NCBI GenBank assembly: GCA_964651395.1 | Contig: CAZYXZ010000117.1 | Location: 1-5,581, forward strand | DNA from: CAZYXZ01 sp964651395 | GTDB lineage: Bacteria; Actinomycetota; Actinomycetes; BP-191 | DNA length: 5,581 bases | Reading direction: 5' to 3' | Shown here: positions 1 through 5,581 of the stretch, in pieces | Layout of the letters: each line of letters starts with the position of its first letter | How positions within the stretch are numbered: position 1 is the stretch's first letter | Translations under genes and position numbers: made by a program | The notes under the pieces: generated by a model | The model's database searches: none | What the model was told of the DNA's origin: nothing | Seen by the model: the letters and a program-made list of their open reading frames with translations, nothing else

Positions 1-1423
1 CGTCCAGGACGCCGCCGGCCGGGTCGTCCCCGCCCTCGGCGCGGACGACGTCCTCCTCGGGCCGGAGGATCTCGCGGACCACGAGAGCCATCAGCACGAC
101 GAGCGCGATGTCGCGCACGAGGATCGCGAACAGGAACCAGTCCTGGTCCACGCCCTTGCCGGCGTGGTCGATCGAGTAGAAGTAGTAGAAGCGCGTGAAC
201 AGCACGAAGCACTCGGTCAGCTGCCAGGTGAGGAACGCGCCCCACCGCGGACGGGCCAGCGCCGCCAGCGGGATGAGCCAGATCGTGAACTGCGGCGAGT
301 TGACCTTGTTGCACAGCAGGAACGCGGCGATGGTCAGGAACAGCACCTGCGGAACCCGCGGCCGGCGCGGCGCCTTGAGGATCAGCACGGTGATCAGCGC
401 GAGGGCGATCGCGAAGGTGATGAACACCAGCAGGTTCACGATCTCGACGCTGTCCAGATCCGGTGTGAGGAAGCGGAGCACGCGCGCCGGCGGGCTCTCA
501 CCCGAGCTCCAGCGATGGATCAGGAACCACAGCGAGTCCCAGTCCGCCCCGCGAGTGCGGTTGAGGCGGAAGAAGCGGAAGATCGACAGCTCGCCGTCCG
601 GGTCGCGGACGAAGCCCCCGTTCGCGACCTCCGTGAACCTCTCCGCGTTGAGCGCCGCGACGCCGTAGACGAACAGGAAGGCGCCCACCGCCGCGACCGC
701 CGTCTTCCACCACGCGCGCCACACCCCGGCCCGCCAGCACAAGACCAGCAACGGCGCGAGGAAGAGCACCGGGTAGAGCTTGGTCGCCGCACCGAGCCCG
801 ATCAGCGCGCCGGCCAACCACGGTTTGCGCTGGGCCCACGCCAGCATCGCCAGACCGGCGACGCCCGCGGCGAGCAGGTCCCAGTTGGTGAGCCCGTGGA
901 TCACCAGACCGGGTGCGAAGGCGACGAGACCCGCGTCCCACGGCCGACGGGGGCCGGCCAGGTACACCGTCGTCGCGGCCGTGACCAGGGCCGCACCGAG
1001 CAGCATGAAAGCGGTGACGTCGTAGAAGCGCGTCGTGCGCTGCGCCGCCGGCTGGTCCGACACGGCCTTCGCGGCCAGGCCCATGGCGCCGCCGATCACG
1101 ACCGGGTACTCGACCGGGTGGTCGCGGTAGGGGCGTTTGCCCTCGCTGAGCCCTTCCGCGCCGTACAGCGCGAGGACGTCGGTGTAGCAGAGCCGCGTGT
1201 ACGCGTACTGGTCGGCCCACTTGCCAGGGTGCCGGCACGGCGCCTTCTGCGCGTAGCCCAGAGCGAACGTTCCCGCGGTGGCGAGCAGCAGGACGAGCAG
1301 CACGGTGCGGACGCCGCGCGGTCGGCCGTACCGGCCCAGCGGACCCCCGAGCAGCTGCGCCGCCCCACGGACGACCGGCTCCTCGCGCGACGGGACCACG
1401 GGATCGGTCGACATGGCGGTCAT
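1..1423 (-). CDS. GT87-family polyprenol-phosphate-dependent membrane glycosyltransferase (3' end cut by window edge)
   Basis: This is an open frame of 474 codons that runs off the left edge with no stop. The protein is a polytopic membrane protein. A hydrophobic helix at residues about 38-57 is followed by an extracytoplasmic loop containing RPYRDHPVEYPVV (98-110), then repeated hydrophobic segments through residue about 450 and an acidic tail that is cut off. Recognisable GT87 (formerly DUF2029) signatures are the NWDLL motif (180-184), GAATKLYPVLFLAP (211-224) and NKVNSPQFTIWLIPL (372-386). Members such as PimE and AftC are GT-C enzymes that use polyprenyl-phosphate sugars on the outer membrane face. 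The sugar and acceptor here cannot be read from sequence. Acidic residues of the first loop (D71, D82, D101) are candidates for the catalytic base. The first ATG is at 1423 and a second in-frame ATG is at 1414; neither has a clear Shine-Dalgarno. The start lies 20 bp after the ponA stop, so translational coupling is likely. From memory it corresponds to mycobacterial Rv0051. Confidence 0.86.
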   Translation of the reverse strand, partial: MTAMSTDPVVPSREEPVVRGAAQLLGGPLGRYGRPRGVRTVLLVLLLATAGTFALGYAQKAPCRHPGKWADQYAYTRLCYTDVLALYGAEGLSEGKRPYRDHPVEYPVVIGGAMGLAAKAVSDQPAAQRTTRFYDVTAFMLLGAALVTAATTVYLAGPRRPWDAGLVAFAPGLVIHGLTNWDLLAAGVAGLAMLAWAQRKPWLAGALIGLGAATKLYPVLFLAPLLVLCWRAGVWRAWWKTAVAAVGAFLFVYGVAALNAERFTEVANGGFVRDPDGELSIFRFFRLNRTRGADWDSLWFLIHRWSSGESPPARVLRFLTPDLDSVEIVNLLVFITFAIALALITVLILKAPRRPRVPQVLFLTIAAFLLCNKVNSPQFTIWLIPLAALARPRWGAFLTWQLTECFVLFTRFYYFYSIDHAGKGVDQDWFLFAILVRDIALVVLMALVVREILRPEEDVVRAEGGDDPAGGVLD

Positions 1424-1443
1424 CGTGGCACGACGAGCAGTGG

Positions 1444-3648
1444 CTATGGCGGAGCGGTCGGCGCCTGAGTCGGTTGCTGCGTGGGTTGCTGGGTCGGGTC
1501 CGGAGACTTGGTCTTCTTGTCCTCGGTCGGGGACGGGGACGGTTCCTCGGTCGGCTGGTCGGTCGGCGGCGCGCTGGACTCGCCGGGGTCGGTCGGGAGA
1601 AGGGTCAGGGACGGCGTCGGCGTGGGAGTCGCGGTCGCCGTCGGCGAGGCCGTCGTCGTCGCGCTCGACGTCGGGCCCGGCCGCTGGCCCCCGACGTAGG
1701 CCGGGGGCGGGAACTGGTCGACGGGCGTCCCGCGCAGGGCGCCGTCCATGAACTGCTTCCAGATCCGCGCCGGCAGCGTGCCGCCGGTCACCTGGCGGAC
1801 ACCGTGGATGCCGCGCAGCGGCCGGCCGTCGTCGTGGCCCATCCATACCGCGGCGGACAGCTTCGGCGTGTAGCCCACGAACCACGCGTCGCGGTTGTCC
1901 TGCGTCGTGCCGGTCTTGCCGGCCGCCGGCCGGCCGTCGAGGCGCGCCGCGCCCCCCGTCCCGTCGTTGACGACCTGCTGGAGCGCGAAGCTGACGTCGG
2001 CCGCGACCTCCTCGTCGAAGGCCTGCCTGCGGCTGATCTTGGCCTCGTACTCGACGTCGCCGCCGCGGCGCACCTGCGCGACGACGAACGGCTTCGCCGC
2101 GACGCCCTTGCCGGCGAAGGTGGCGAAGGCCACCGCCTGGTCGATGGGGTGCACGTCGGAGGAGCCGAGCGCGAGGCTGCCGTCCTTGGCCAGCTCGACC
2201 GGGTGGCGGAAGTCCTCCTCCTCGCTCGGCATGCCCGCGTCGTGCGCCGCGGAGATCACGTTGTCGATGCCGGCCTCGAGAGCGAGCGGCACGTAGACCG
2301 TGTTGACCGAGTGGGCCGTGGCGTTGACCAGGTCGATGCTGCCGAACTGCTCGTCGCCGAAGTTCTCGACCGGCTTCGAGTAGCCCGGCACCTCCTTCGG
2401 CGAGTGGCCGTCGTACCGGCTCTGGATGCTGATGCCCTCGCGGATGGCGGCCGCGAGGACGAACGGCTTGAACGACGACCCGGCGGCCCGGCCCGGCTCG
2501 TCGATGGCGTTGTTGAACTGGCGCTTGAGGAAGTCGCGTCCGCCGTAGAAGGCCTTGATGCGTCCCGTTCCCGCCTCGACCGCGACCAGCGCCGACTCCG
2601 GGTCGGCCGGGTCACTGAGCACCTCGCTCATCGCCTTCTCCGCGGCCTTCTGCGCCTGCGACGAGAGCGTCGTGCGGATCTCGTAGCCGCCCGTGAGCAG
2701 CTCCTTCGGCTCGAAGCCGCGCGCCTCGAGCTCCTGCTGCACGAGCGTGATGAGGTGCCCGGTGTTGCCGGCCAGCCTGTTGCTGCCCTTCGCCTCGGAG
2801 CGGGGTCGCACCTTCGGAAAGGTCATGGACTTGGCCTTGGCGGCGTCGACCCAGCCCTCGTCGGCCATCGTGTCGAGCACCCGCTGCCACCTGGTCTTCG
2901 CCAGCTCGGGACGCTTCTCCGGGTCGCCGCCCTCGGGAGAGCGGATCAGCGCGGCGAGCATCGCGCCCTGCTCGACCGTCAGCGCCTTCGTCGGCACGCC
3001 GAAGTAGGTGCGCGAGGCCACCTCGATGCCGAAGGCGCCACGGCCGAAGTAGATGGTGTTGAGGTACAGGTTGAGGATCTCGTCCTTGCTGTACTTGCGC
3101 TCCATCTTGAGCGCGATCACGGACTCCTTGATCTTGCGAGCGAACGTCTTCTCGTGGCTCAGGAACGCGTTCTTGGCGTACTGCTGGGTGATGGTCGACC
3201 CACCCTGCTTGAGCCCGCCGCCACGGATGTCCGCCCACGCCGCGCGCGCGAGGCCGCGGACGGAGATGCCGCCGTGGTCGTAGAACCCGCGGTCCTCCGC
3301 GGCGAGCACGGCCTGCCGGACGTGCTCGGGCACGTCCGACAGCGGTACGTCGACGCGGTTCTCCTCGCCCTGCAACGTGCCGACGCGGGAGCCGTCGTCG
3401 TACAGGATCACGGAGGTCTGCGCGTTGGTGATCTCGTCCGGCAGCGGGATGCGGGCCGCCGAGTAGACGTACCAGCAGAAGACGAGGAAGAGCAGCGCCA
3501 GGCCGCCCGCGACGATGCCGACGATCTTCTTGCCGCGGGGCGTGAGCCGGTTCCACCGACGCCAGAACCACTGCGGCCGGCGGGCCGACGCGGGAGCGGA
3601 GCGCCGCGCGCGAGCCGGGCCGGCCGTGCCGGCGGAGGGGGTGGACAT
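1444..3648 (-). CDS. ponA: Bifunctional class A penicillin-binding protein (peptidoglycan glycosyltransferase/transpeptidase), PonA type
   Basis: This 734-residue enzyme polymerises lipid II into glycan strands and cross-links the stem peptides outside the membrane. Residues 1-40 are a basic cytoplasmic tail and 42-62 one transmembrane anchor. The GT51 domain spans about 85-275: EDRGFYDHGG has the catalytic E118, GGSTITQQYAKN is at 149-160, RKIKE carries the second glutamate E175, and NLYLNTIYFGRGAFG is at 193-207. The transpeptidase domain (about 350-630) has all three motifs: SSFK with nucleophile S391, SVN at 447-449 and KTGT at 578-581. Residues 656-734 form a Pro/Thr/Ser-rich tail. No PASTA domain is seen, so it resembles PonA1 rather than PonA2. 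The ATG at 3648 is chosen because the frame upstream has no other start codon until a GTG at 3759 inside the preceding gene, and the next internal Met (182) would remove the anchor and the first catalytic motif. The Shine-Dalgarno is weak. It sits 34 bp after DUF5318 and 20 bp before the GT87 gene. Confidence 0.97.
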   Translation of the reverse strand: MSTPSAGTAGPARARRSAPASARRPQWFWRRWNRLTPRGKKIVGIVAGGLALLFLVFCWYVYSAARIPLPDEITNAQTSVILYDDGSRVGTLQGEENRVDVPLSDVPEHVRQAVLAAEDRGFYDHGGISVRGLARAAWADIRGGGLKQGGSTITQQYAKNAFLSHEKTFARKIKESVIALKMERKYSKDEILNLYLNTIYFGRGAFGIEVASRTYFGVPTKALTVEQGAMLAALIRSPEGGDPEKRPELAKTRWQRVLDTMADEGWVDAAKAKSMTFPKVRPRSEAKGSNRLAGNTGHLITLVQQELEARGFEPKELLTGGYEIRTTLSSQAQKAAEKAMSEVLSDPADPESALVAVEAGTGRIKAFYGGRDFLKRQFNNAIDEPGRAAGSSFKPFVLAAAIREGISIQSRYDGHSPKEVPGYSKPVENFGDEQFGSIDLVNATAHSVNTVYVPLALEAGIDNVISAAHDAGMPSEEEDFRHPVELAKDGSLALGSSDVHPIDQAVAFATFAGKGVAAKPFVVAQVRRGGDVEYEAKISRRQAFDEEVAADVSFALQQVVNDGTGGAARLDGRPAAGKTGTTQDNRDAWFVGYTPKLSAAVWMGHDDGRPLRGIHGVRQVTGGTLPARIWKQFMDGALRGTPVDQFPPPAYVGGQRPGPTSSATTTASPTATATPTPTPSLTLLPTDPGESSAPPTDQPTEEPSPSPTEDKKTKSPDPTQQPTQQPTQAPTAPP
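1447..1683 (-). other. Low-complexity Pro/Thr/Ser-rich C-terminal tail of PonA
   Basis: Residues 656-734 of PonA are almost entirely Pro, Thr, Ser, Ala, Gln and acidic residues, with runs such as TATATPTPTPS and EEPSPSPTED and one basic patch (KKTK, 711-714). It follows the transpeptidase fold and would lie outside the membrane, probably as an unstructured linker or wall-embedded tail. Such tails are common on actinobacterial class A PBPs. The many Thr-Pro and Ser-Pro pairs are possible sites for protein O-mannosylation, which is an inference from composition only. Confidence 0.8.
1459..1497 (-). repeat. Short in-frame tandem repeat (PTQ/PTQQ units) at the end of ponA
   Basis: Residues 718-730 of PonA read PTQQPTQQPTQAP, three imperfect PTQQ-like units. 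On the plus strand the repeat appears as GGTTGCTG/GGTCGG-like blocks. It is a micro-repeat inside the low-complexity tail and may vary in copy number between strains. Confidence 0.6.
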
Positions 3649-3682
3649 GCGTGAGGGCTGCCCGCTCGCTTCGGCTTTGTAA

Positions 3683-4075
3683 CTAGCGGCTCTGGGCGCG
3701 GCGGCGGGCCGGGACCTGGCGGCCGATGACGTAGCTCGTGTGCAGGTGGTTCCAGCCACACGTCTTGCAGACCTCGACGACGTAGACGTGGAGGTCCTCG
3801 TGCTCGCGCTCCAGCGCCGCCAGCTCGGCGGTCGCCCACACGTGCCCGGAGCTCTGCTTGAGCTCGTCGCCGTAGACGTAGGTGACGTGAGTCAGCGGCT
3901 CACGCTTGCAGACCGGACAGGTGCGGTCGCTGGGCTCGCCGTGGTACTTCGCCGCGCGCAGCAGGTAGGGGTGCGCGTCGCAGACCTCGAGGGCGGTGGC
4001 CCGCCCCGCGAACAGGTCGGACAGCAGCGCGCGCTTGGCGAGCGCGTAGTCGATGACCTGCCGCTGCGTCCTCAT
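3683..4075 (-). CDS. DUF5318 family protein with two CxxC pairs (zinc-ribbon-like), function unknown
   Basis: This is a 130-residue soluble protein with no signal peptide or membrane segment. Its N-terminal part (RTQRQVIDYALAKRALLSDL, 2-21) looks helical and is followed by a C32-containing segment. Two CxxC pairs come next: CPVC at 53-56, in a TCPVCKREPLTHVTYVYGDEL context, and CKTCGWNH at 103-110. They are spaced like the two halves of a zinc ribbon, so one bound Zn ion is likely. The C-terminus is Arg-rich (RRRAQSR). I recognise it as the DUF5318 family, conserved in actinobacteria and found beside ponA1 in mycobacteria (Rv0049, from memory); no function is known to me. The ATG at 4075 is preferred because a -10-like box lies just upstream and the longer open frame would run through promoter DNA and antisense to the PadR gene. 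It is the first gene of the leftward unit and divergent from padR. Confidence 0.88.
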   Translation of the reverse strand: MRTQRQVIDYALAKRALLSDLFAGRATALEVCDAHPYLLRAAKYHGEPSDRTCPVCKREPLTHVTYVYGDELKQSSGHVWATAELAALEREHEDLHVYVVEVCKTCGWNHLHTSYVIGRQVPARRRAQSR

Positions 4076-4085
4076 CGTGCGAGCC

Positions 4086-4091
4086 AGCCTA
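4086..4091 (-). promoter_or_regulatory. Candidate -10 box (TAGGCT) for the DUF5318-ponA-GT87 unit
   Basis: On the minus strand TAGGCT ends 10 nt before the DUF5318 ATG. It fits the TANNNT pattern usual for actinobacterial housekeeping promoters. Transcription starting 6-8 nt downstream would leave a leader of only about 2-4 nt, so the mRNA would be nearly leaderless, which agrees with the absence of a Shine-Dalgarno. No good -35 box is seen; the best match at 17 bp is CTGCCG. Confidence 0.5.
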
Positions 4092-4111
4092 CGCGGCGAT
4101 CGCGCGGTCGG

Positions 4112-4131
4112 CAGGTCGAAACGACAACCTG
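4112..4131. repeat. Inverted repeat CAGGT-N10-ACCTG in the divergent control region
   Basis: The 5-bp arms CAGGT (4112-4116) and ACCTG (4127-4131) are perfectly complementary and 10 bp apart, so their centres lie about 1.5 helical turns apart. The site lies about 20 bp upstream of the candidate -10 box of the DUF5318 unit, around its -35 position, where a regulator could act. Arms this short can occur by chance. Confidence 0.3.
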
Positions 4132-4144
4132 TTGGCGCGGTGAA

Positions 4145-4174
4145 TTGACAGTGCCTCCGGCGCCTGCCTATCGT
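4145..4174 (+). promoter_or_regulatory. Sigma-70-type promoter of padR-ino1
   Basis: A perfect consensus -35 hexamer TTGACA (4145-4150) is separated by 18 bp from TATCGT (4169-4174), which matches the -10 consensus at four of six positions including the essential TA and final T. Transcription is expected to start near 4181, giving an untranslated leader of about 80 nt before padR. A fully consensus -35 box is notable in DNA this G+C rich and suggests a strong promoter held in check by a repressor. Confidence 0.7.
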
Positions 4175-4177
4175 CTC

Positions 4178-4198
4178 GATGTATCGGCTCGATACATC
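4178..4198. promoter_or_regulatory. Probable PadR operator, site 1: perfect 9-3-9 inverted repeat
   Basis: GATGTATCG (4178-4186) and CGATACATC (4190-4198) are perfect reverse complements around GCT. The site begins 3 bp after the -10 box and covers the expected transcription start, so a bound protein would block initiation. ATGT and ACAT half-sites are typical of PadR-family operators, and the gene downstream encodes a PadR protein. Binding by that protein is inferred, not shown. Confidence 0.72.
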
Positions 4199-4203
4199 TA
4201 CTC

Positions 4204-4224
4204 GATGCATCGGACTGATGTACC
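4204..4224. promoter_or_regulatory. Probable PadR operator, site 2: degenerate copy of site 1
   Basis: CTCGATG-C/T-ATCGG recurs at a 26-bp offset from site 1 (4175-4187 against 4201-4213). Aligned to site 1, the arms GATGCATCG and TGATGTACC pair at 6 of 9 positions. A second 10-bp palindrome, CGATGCATCG (4203-4212), sits inside it. The two sites lie on nearly the same face of the helix (about 2.5 turns apart), consistent with two dimers or graded repression. Confidence 0.5.
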
Positions 4225-4247
4225 ACAACCGTCCAGAACGTCCAGAA

Positions 4248-4253
4248 GGGAGG
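4248..4253 (+). promoter_or_regulatory. Shine-Dalgarno of padR (GGGAGG)
   Basis: GGGAGG ends 5 nt before the GTG at 4259 and 8 nt before the GTG at 4262. Both spacings work, so it does not by itself decide the start. The family N-terminus favours 4262. Confidence 0.75.
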
Positions 4254-4261
4254 CAGCCGTG

Positions 4262-4858
4262 GTGCTCGAGTTCGCCATCCTCGGCCTCCTCCACGAGTCG
4301 CCGCTGCACGGCTACGAGCTGCGGAAGCGGCTCAACACCATGCTCGGGCACTTCCGGGCGTTCTCGTACGGCTCGCTCTACCCGACCCTCGCCCGTATGG
4401 AGGCCGCCGGCTGGCTGGCCAAGGACTCCAGCGGCGAGGTCAAGACCGGCAGCCGTCGCAGCCGGGTCGTCTACAAGCTCACGGCCGAGGGCAAGGAGCG
4501 CTTCCAGGAGCTCCTCGCCGAGGCCGGTCCTTCCCAGTGGGAGGACGAGAGCTTCGGCGTGCACTTCGCCTTCTTCGCCCACACCGACGCCGACACCCGG
4601 CTGCGGATCCTCGAAGGCCGGCGCAGCCGGCTGGAGGAGCGGCAGGAGGGCTTCCGGGCGTCCCTCGCCCGGGCCCGCGAGCGGCTGGACGCGTACACGC
4701 TCGAGCTGCAGCGGCACGGCCTGGAGTCCGTGGAGCGCGAGGTGCGGTGGCTCGAGGAGCTCATCCGCGGCGAGCGCGACGGCACGTTCGAACCACCGCG
4801 CACTTCCCCGACCACGAAGAAGAAGCGCTCGGCCGGTACCCCGGCCAAGAGCCAGTAG
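4262..4858 (+). CDS. PadR family transcriptional regulator
   Basis: This is a 198-residue DNA-binding protein. The N-terminal winged helix-turn-helix (about 1-85) begins LEFAILGLLHESPLHGYEL, has the PadR signature FSYGSLYPTLARMEAAGWL (34-52) as recognition helix region, and a wing SRRSRVVYKLTAEG (64-77). Residues about 105-170 are Arg/Glu-rich and helical (RLRILEGRRSRLEER, then VEREVRWLEEL), the dimerising C-terminal helices of the longer PadR subfamily. The last 18 residues are a basic tail containing KKKR. GTG 4262 is preferred because PadR proteins usually begin M-L-E; GTG 4259 would add one residue. It probably represses its own promoter through the inverted repeats just upstream, releasing when an unknown ligand binds. 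ino1 follows after 26 bp with no visible terminator or promoter, so inositol synthesis is the likely target. From memory it matches mycobacterial Rv0047c. Confidence 0.94.
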   Translation: MLEFAILGLLHESPLHGYELRKRLNTMLGHFRAFSYGSLYPTLARMEAAGWLAKDSSGEVKTGSRRSRVVYKLTAEGKERFQELLAEAGPSQWEDESFGVHFAFFAHTDADTRLRILEGRRSRLEERQEGFRASLARARERLDAYTLELQRHGLESVEREVRWLEELIRGERDGTFEPPRTSPTTKKKRSAGTPAKSQ

Positions 4859-4870
4859 CTCACCCACCTA

Positions 4871-4877
4871 GAAGGAG
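4871..4877 (+). promoter_or_regulatory. Shine-Dalgarno of ino1 (GAAGGAG)
   Basis: GAAGGAG lies 7 nt before the ATG at 4885, an optimal spacing, and fixes the start of ino1. It is stronger than any ribosome site on the minus-strand unit and suggests efficient translation of the synthase. Confidence 0.8.
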
Positions 4878-4884
4878 CACCCGC

Positions 4885-5581
4885 ATGACCTCGGTCCGAG
4901 TCGCGATCGTCGGCGTCGGCAACTGCGCCTCCTCGCTCGTCCAGGGCGTGGAGTACTACCGCGACGCGGACGCCCAGACGACCGTGCCAGGCCTCATGAA
5001 CGTGGAGGTCGGCGGGTACCACATCCGCGACGTCGAGTTCGTCGCCGCCTTCGACGTCGATGCCAAGAAGGTCGGCCGTGACCTCTCCGAGGCGATCTTC
5101 GCGAGCGAGAACAACACCATCAAGTTCGCCGACGTCCCGCCGCTGAACATCGAGGTGCAGCGCGGCCACACGCTCGACGGGTTCGGCAAGTACTACAAGG
5201 AGATGGTCGACGAGTCCGACGCGGACCCGGTCGACGTCGTCGCCGCCCTCAAGGCCGCCGAGGCCGACGTACTGGTCTGCTACCTGCCGGTCGGCTCCGA
5301 GGACGCCGCGCGCTTCTACGCGCAGTGCGCCATCGACGCCGGCGTGGGCTTCGTCAACTGCCTGCCGGTCTTCATCGCCGGCACGCCCGAGTGGGCTGCC
5401 AAGTTCGAGGCCGCGGGCGTGCCGATCGTCGGCGACGACATCAAGAGCCAGGTCGGCGCGACCATCACGCACCGCGTGCTCGCCAAGCTGTTCGAGGACC
5501 GCGGCGTCATCCTCGACCGCACGATGCAGCTCAACGTCGGCGGCAACATGGACTTCAAGAACATGCTCGAGCGCGAGCGCC
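4885..5581 (+). CDS. ino1: Inositol-3-phosphate synthase (Ino1), N-terminal 232 residues; continues past window edge
   Basis: The enzyme converts glucose 6-phosphate to 1D-myo-inositol 3-phosphate with NAD+ in the cytosol. In actinobacteria the product feeds phosphatidylinositol, PI-mannosides and mycothiol. The N-terminus VAIVGVGNCASSLVQG (6-21) is the Rossmann NAD-binding loop of the family, followed by FVAAFDVDAKKVG (52-64) with the ribose-binding Asp region. VCYLPVGSEDA (131-141), FVNCLPVFIAGTPEW (157-170), the highly conserved GDDIKSQVGATITHR (183-197) and LNVGGNMDFKNML (216-228) are all characteristic. The actinobacterial enzyme is about 360 residues, so roughly a third, including the later catalytic lysines, lies outside the window. 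The frame is intact. The gene is cotranscribed with the PadR gene 26 bp upstream and so probably shares its promoter and operator. Confidence 0.96.
   Translation, partial: MTSVRVAIVGVGNCASSLVQGVEYYRDADAQTTVPGLMNVEVGGYHIRDVEFVAAFDVDAKKVGRDLSEAIFASENNTIKFADVPPLNIEVQRGHTLDGFGKYYKEMVDESDADPVDVVAALKAAEADVLVCYLPVGSEDAARFYAQCAIDAGVGFVNCLPVFIAGTPEWAAKFEAAGVPIVGDDIKSQVGATITHRVLAKLFEDRGVILDRTMQLNVGGNMDFKNMLERER

Noticed and set aside
1424..1443. Possible terminator between ponA and the GT87 gene
   Set aside because: The gap is only 20 bp and shows no stem-loop with a T-tract; readthrough into the GT87 gene is more likely.
164..1468. A 434-codon plus-strand open frame antisense to the GT87 gene
   Set aside because: The translation is Arg/Glu/Gln-rich with no domain and lies opposite a frame with clear membrane helices and GT87 motifs.
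1474..3654. A 726-codon plus-strand open frame antisense to nearly all of ponA
   Set aside because: It is the codon-position shadow of a high-G+C gene: low-complexity Arg/Leu/Val/Asp-rich translation, no recognisable domain, while the opposite strand carries every motif of a class A PBP.
3649..3759. GTG at 3759 as the start of PonA
   Set aside because: It lies inside the DUF5318 coding sequence and adds 37 residues without family resemblance. ATG 3648 gives a normal basic tail plus membrane anchor.
3740..4261. N-terminal extension of the PadR frame back to 3740
   Set aside because: It would be antisense to DUF5318 and include the promoter and operators. The Shine-Dalgarno at 4248-4253 and the PadR family N-terminus set the start at 4259/4262.
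4076..4867. N-terminal extension of the DUF5318 frame back to 4867
   Set aside because: The extra 264 residues run antisense through padR and the promoter region. The conserved part of the protein begins at the ATG at 4075.
4179..4871. A 230-codon plus-strand frame overlapping padR and starting within operator site 1
   Set aside because: It is Ser/Arg/Pro-rich and domain-free, in a different frame from padR, and its start has no ribosome site.

Overview
The window reads as chromosomal DNA of a high-G+C Gram-positive bacterium (Actinomycetota). The sequence is strongly G/C-rich with G/C-biased third codon positions. Every gene belongs to a family typical of that phylum: a GT87 polyprenol-dependent glycosyltransferase, a PonA-type class A penicillin-binding protein, a small DUF5318 zinc-ribbon-like protein, a PadR regulator and an actinobacterial-type inositol-3-phosphate synthase. 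From memory, the same gene set lies together in mycobacteria (the Rv0046c-Rv0051 region, with ino1, a PadR gene, a DUF5318 gene, ponA1 and a GT87-like membrane protein). That suggests a conserved core locus rather than a mobile island. Genus cannot be settled from the sequence.

Layout: two divergent transcription units flank a control region of about 180 bp (4076-4261). Leftward (minus strand) are DUF5318 (4075-3683), the bifunctional peptidoglycan synthase ponA (3648-1444) and a GT87 membrane glycosyltransferase (1423 to the left edge, incomplete). The gaps are 34 and 20 bp, so these three probably form one operon. Rightward (plus strand) are the PadR regulator (4262-4858) and ino1 (4885 to the right edge, incomplete). 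They are 26 bp apart and each has a clear Shine-Dalgarno sequence.

Control region: the padR side has a consensus -35 box (TTGACA), an 18-bp spacer and a TATCGT -10 box. A perfect 9-3-9 inverted repeat follows immediately over the expected transcription start. A degenerate copy lies 26 bp further on. This is the arrangement expected of an autoregulatory PadR operator, and because ino1 follows padR with no obvious promoter of its own, inositol synthesis would be controlled too. The minus-strand side has a TAGGCT -10-like box so close to the DUF5318 ATG that the transcript would be nearly leaderless.

How the genes may work together: PonA polymerises and cross-links peptidoglycan. The GT87 enzyme probably transfers a sugar from a polyprenyl-phosphate donor on the outer face of the membrane. 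Ino1 makes the inositol phosphate that feeds phosphatidylinositol, PI-mannosides and mycothiol in actinobacteria. The locus therefore combines wall growth, envelope glycosylation and inositol supply around one regulatory region. I see no mobile element, CRISPR array, tRNA or rRNA, and no intergenic stretch longer than 300 bp. The most interesting element is the tandem operator between the two units; no plainly novel system is evident.
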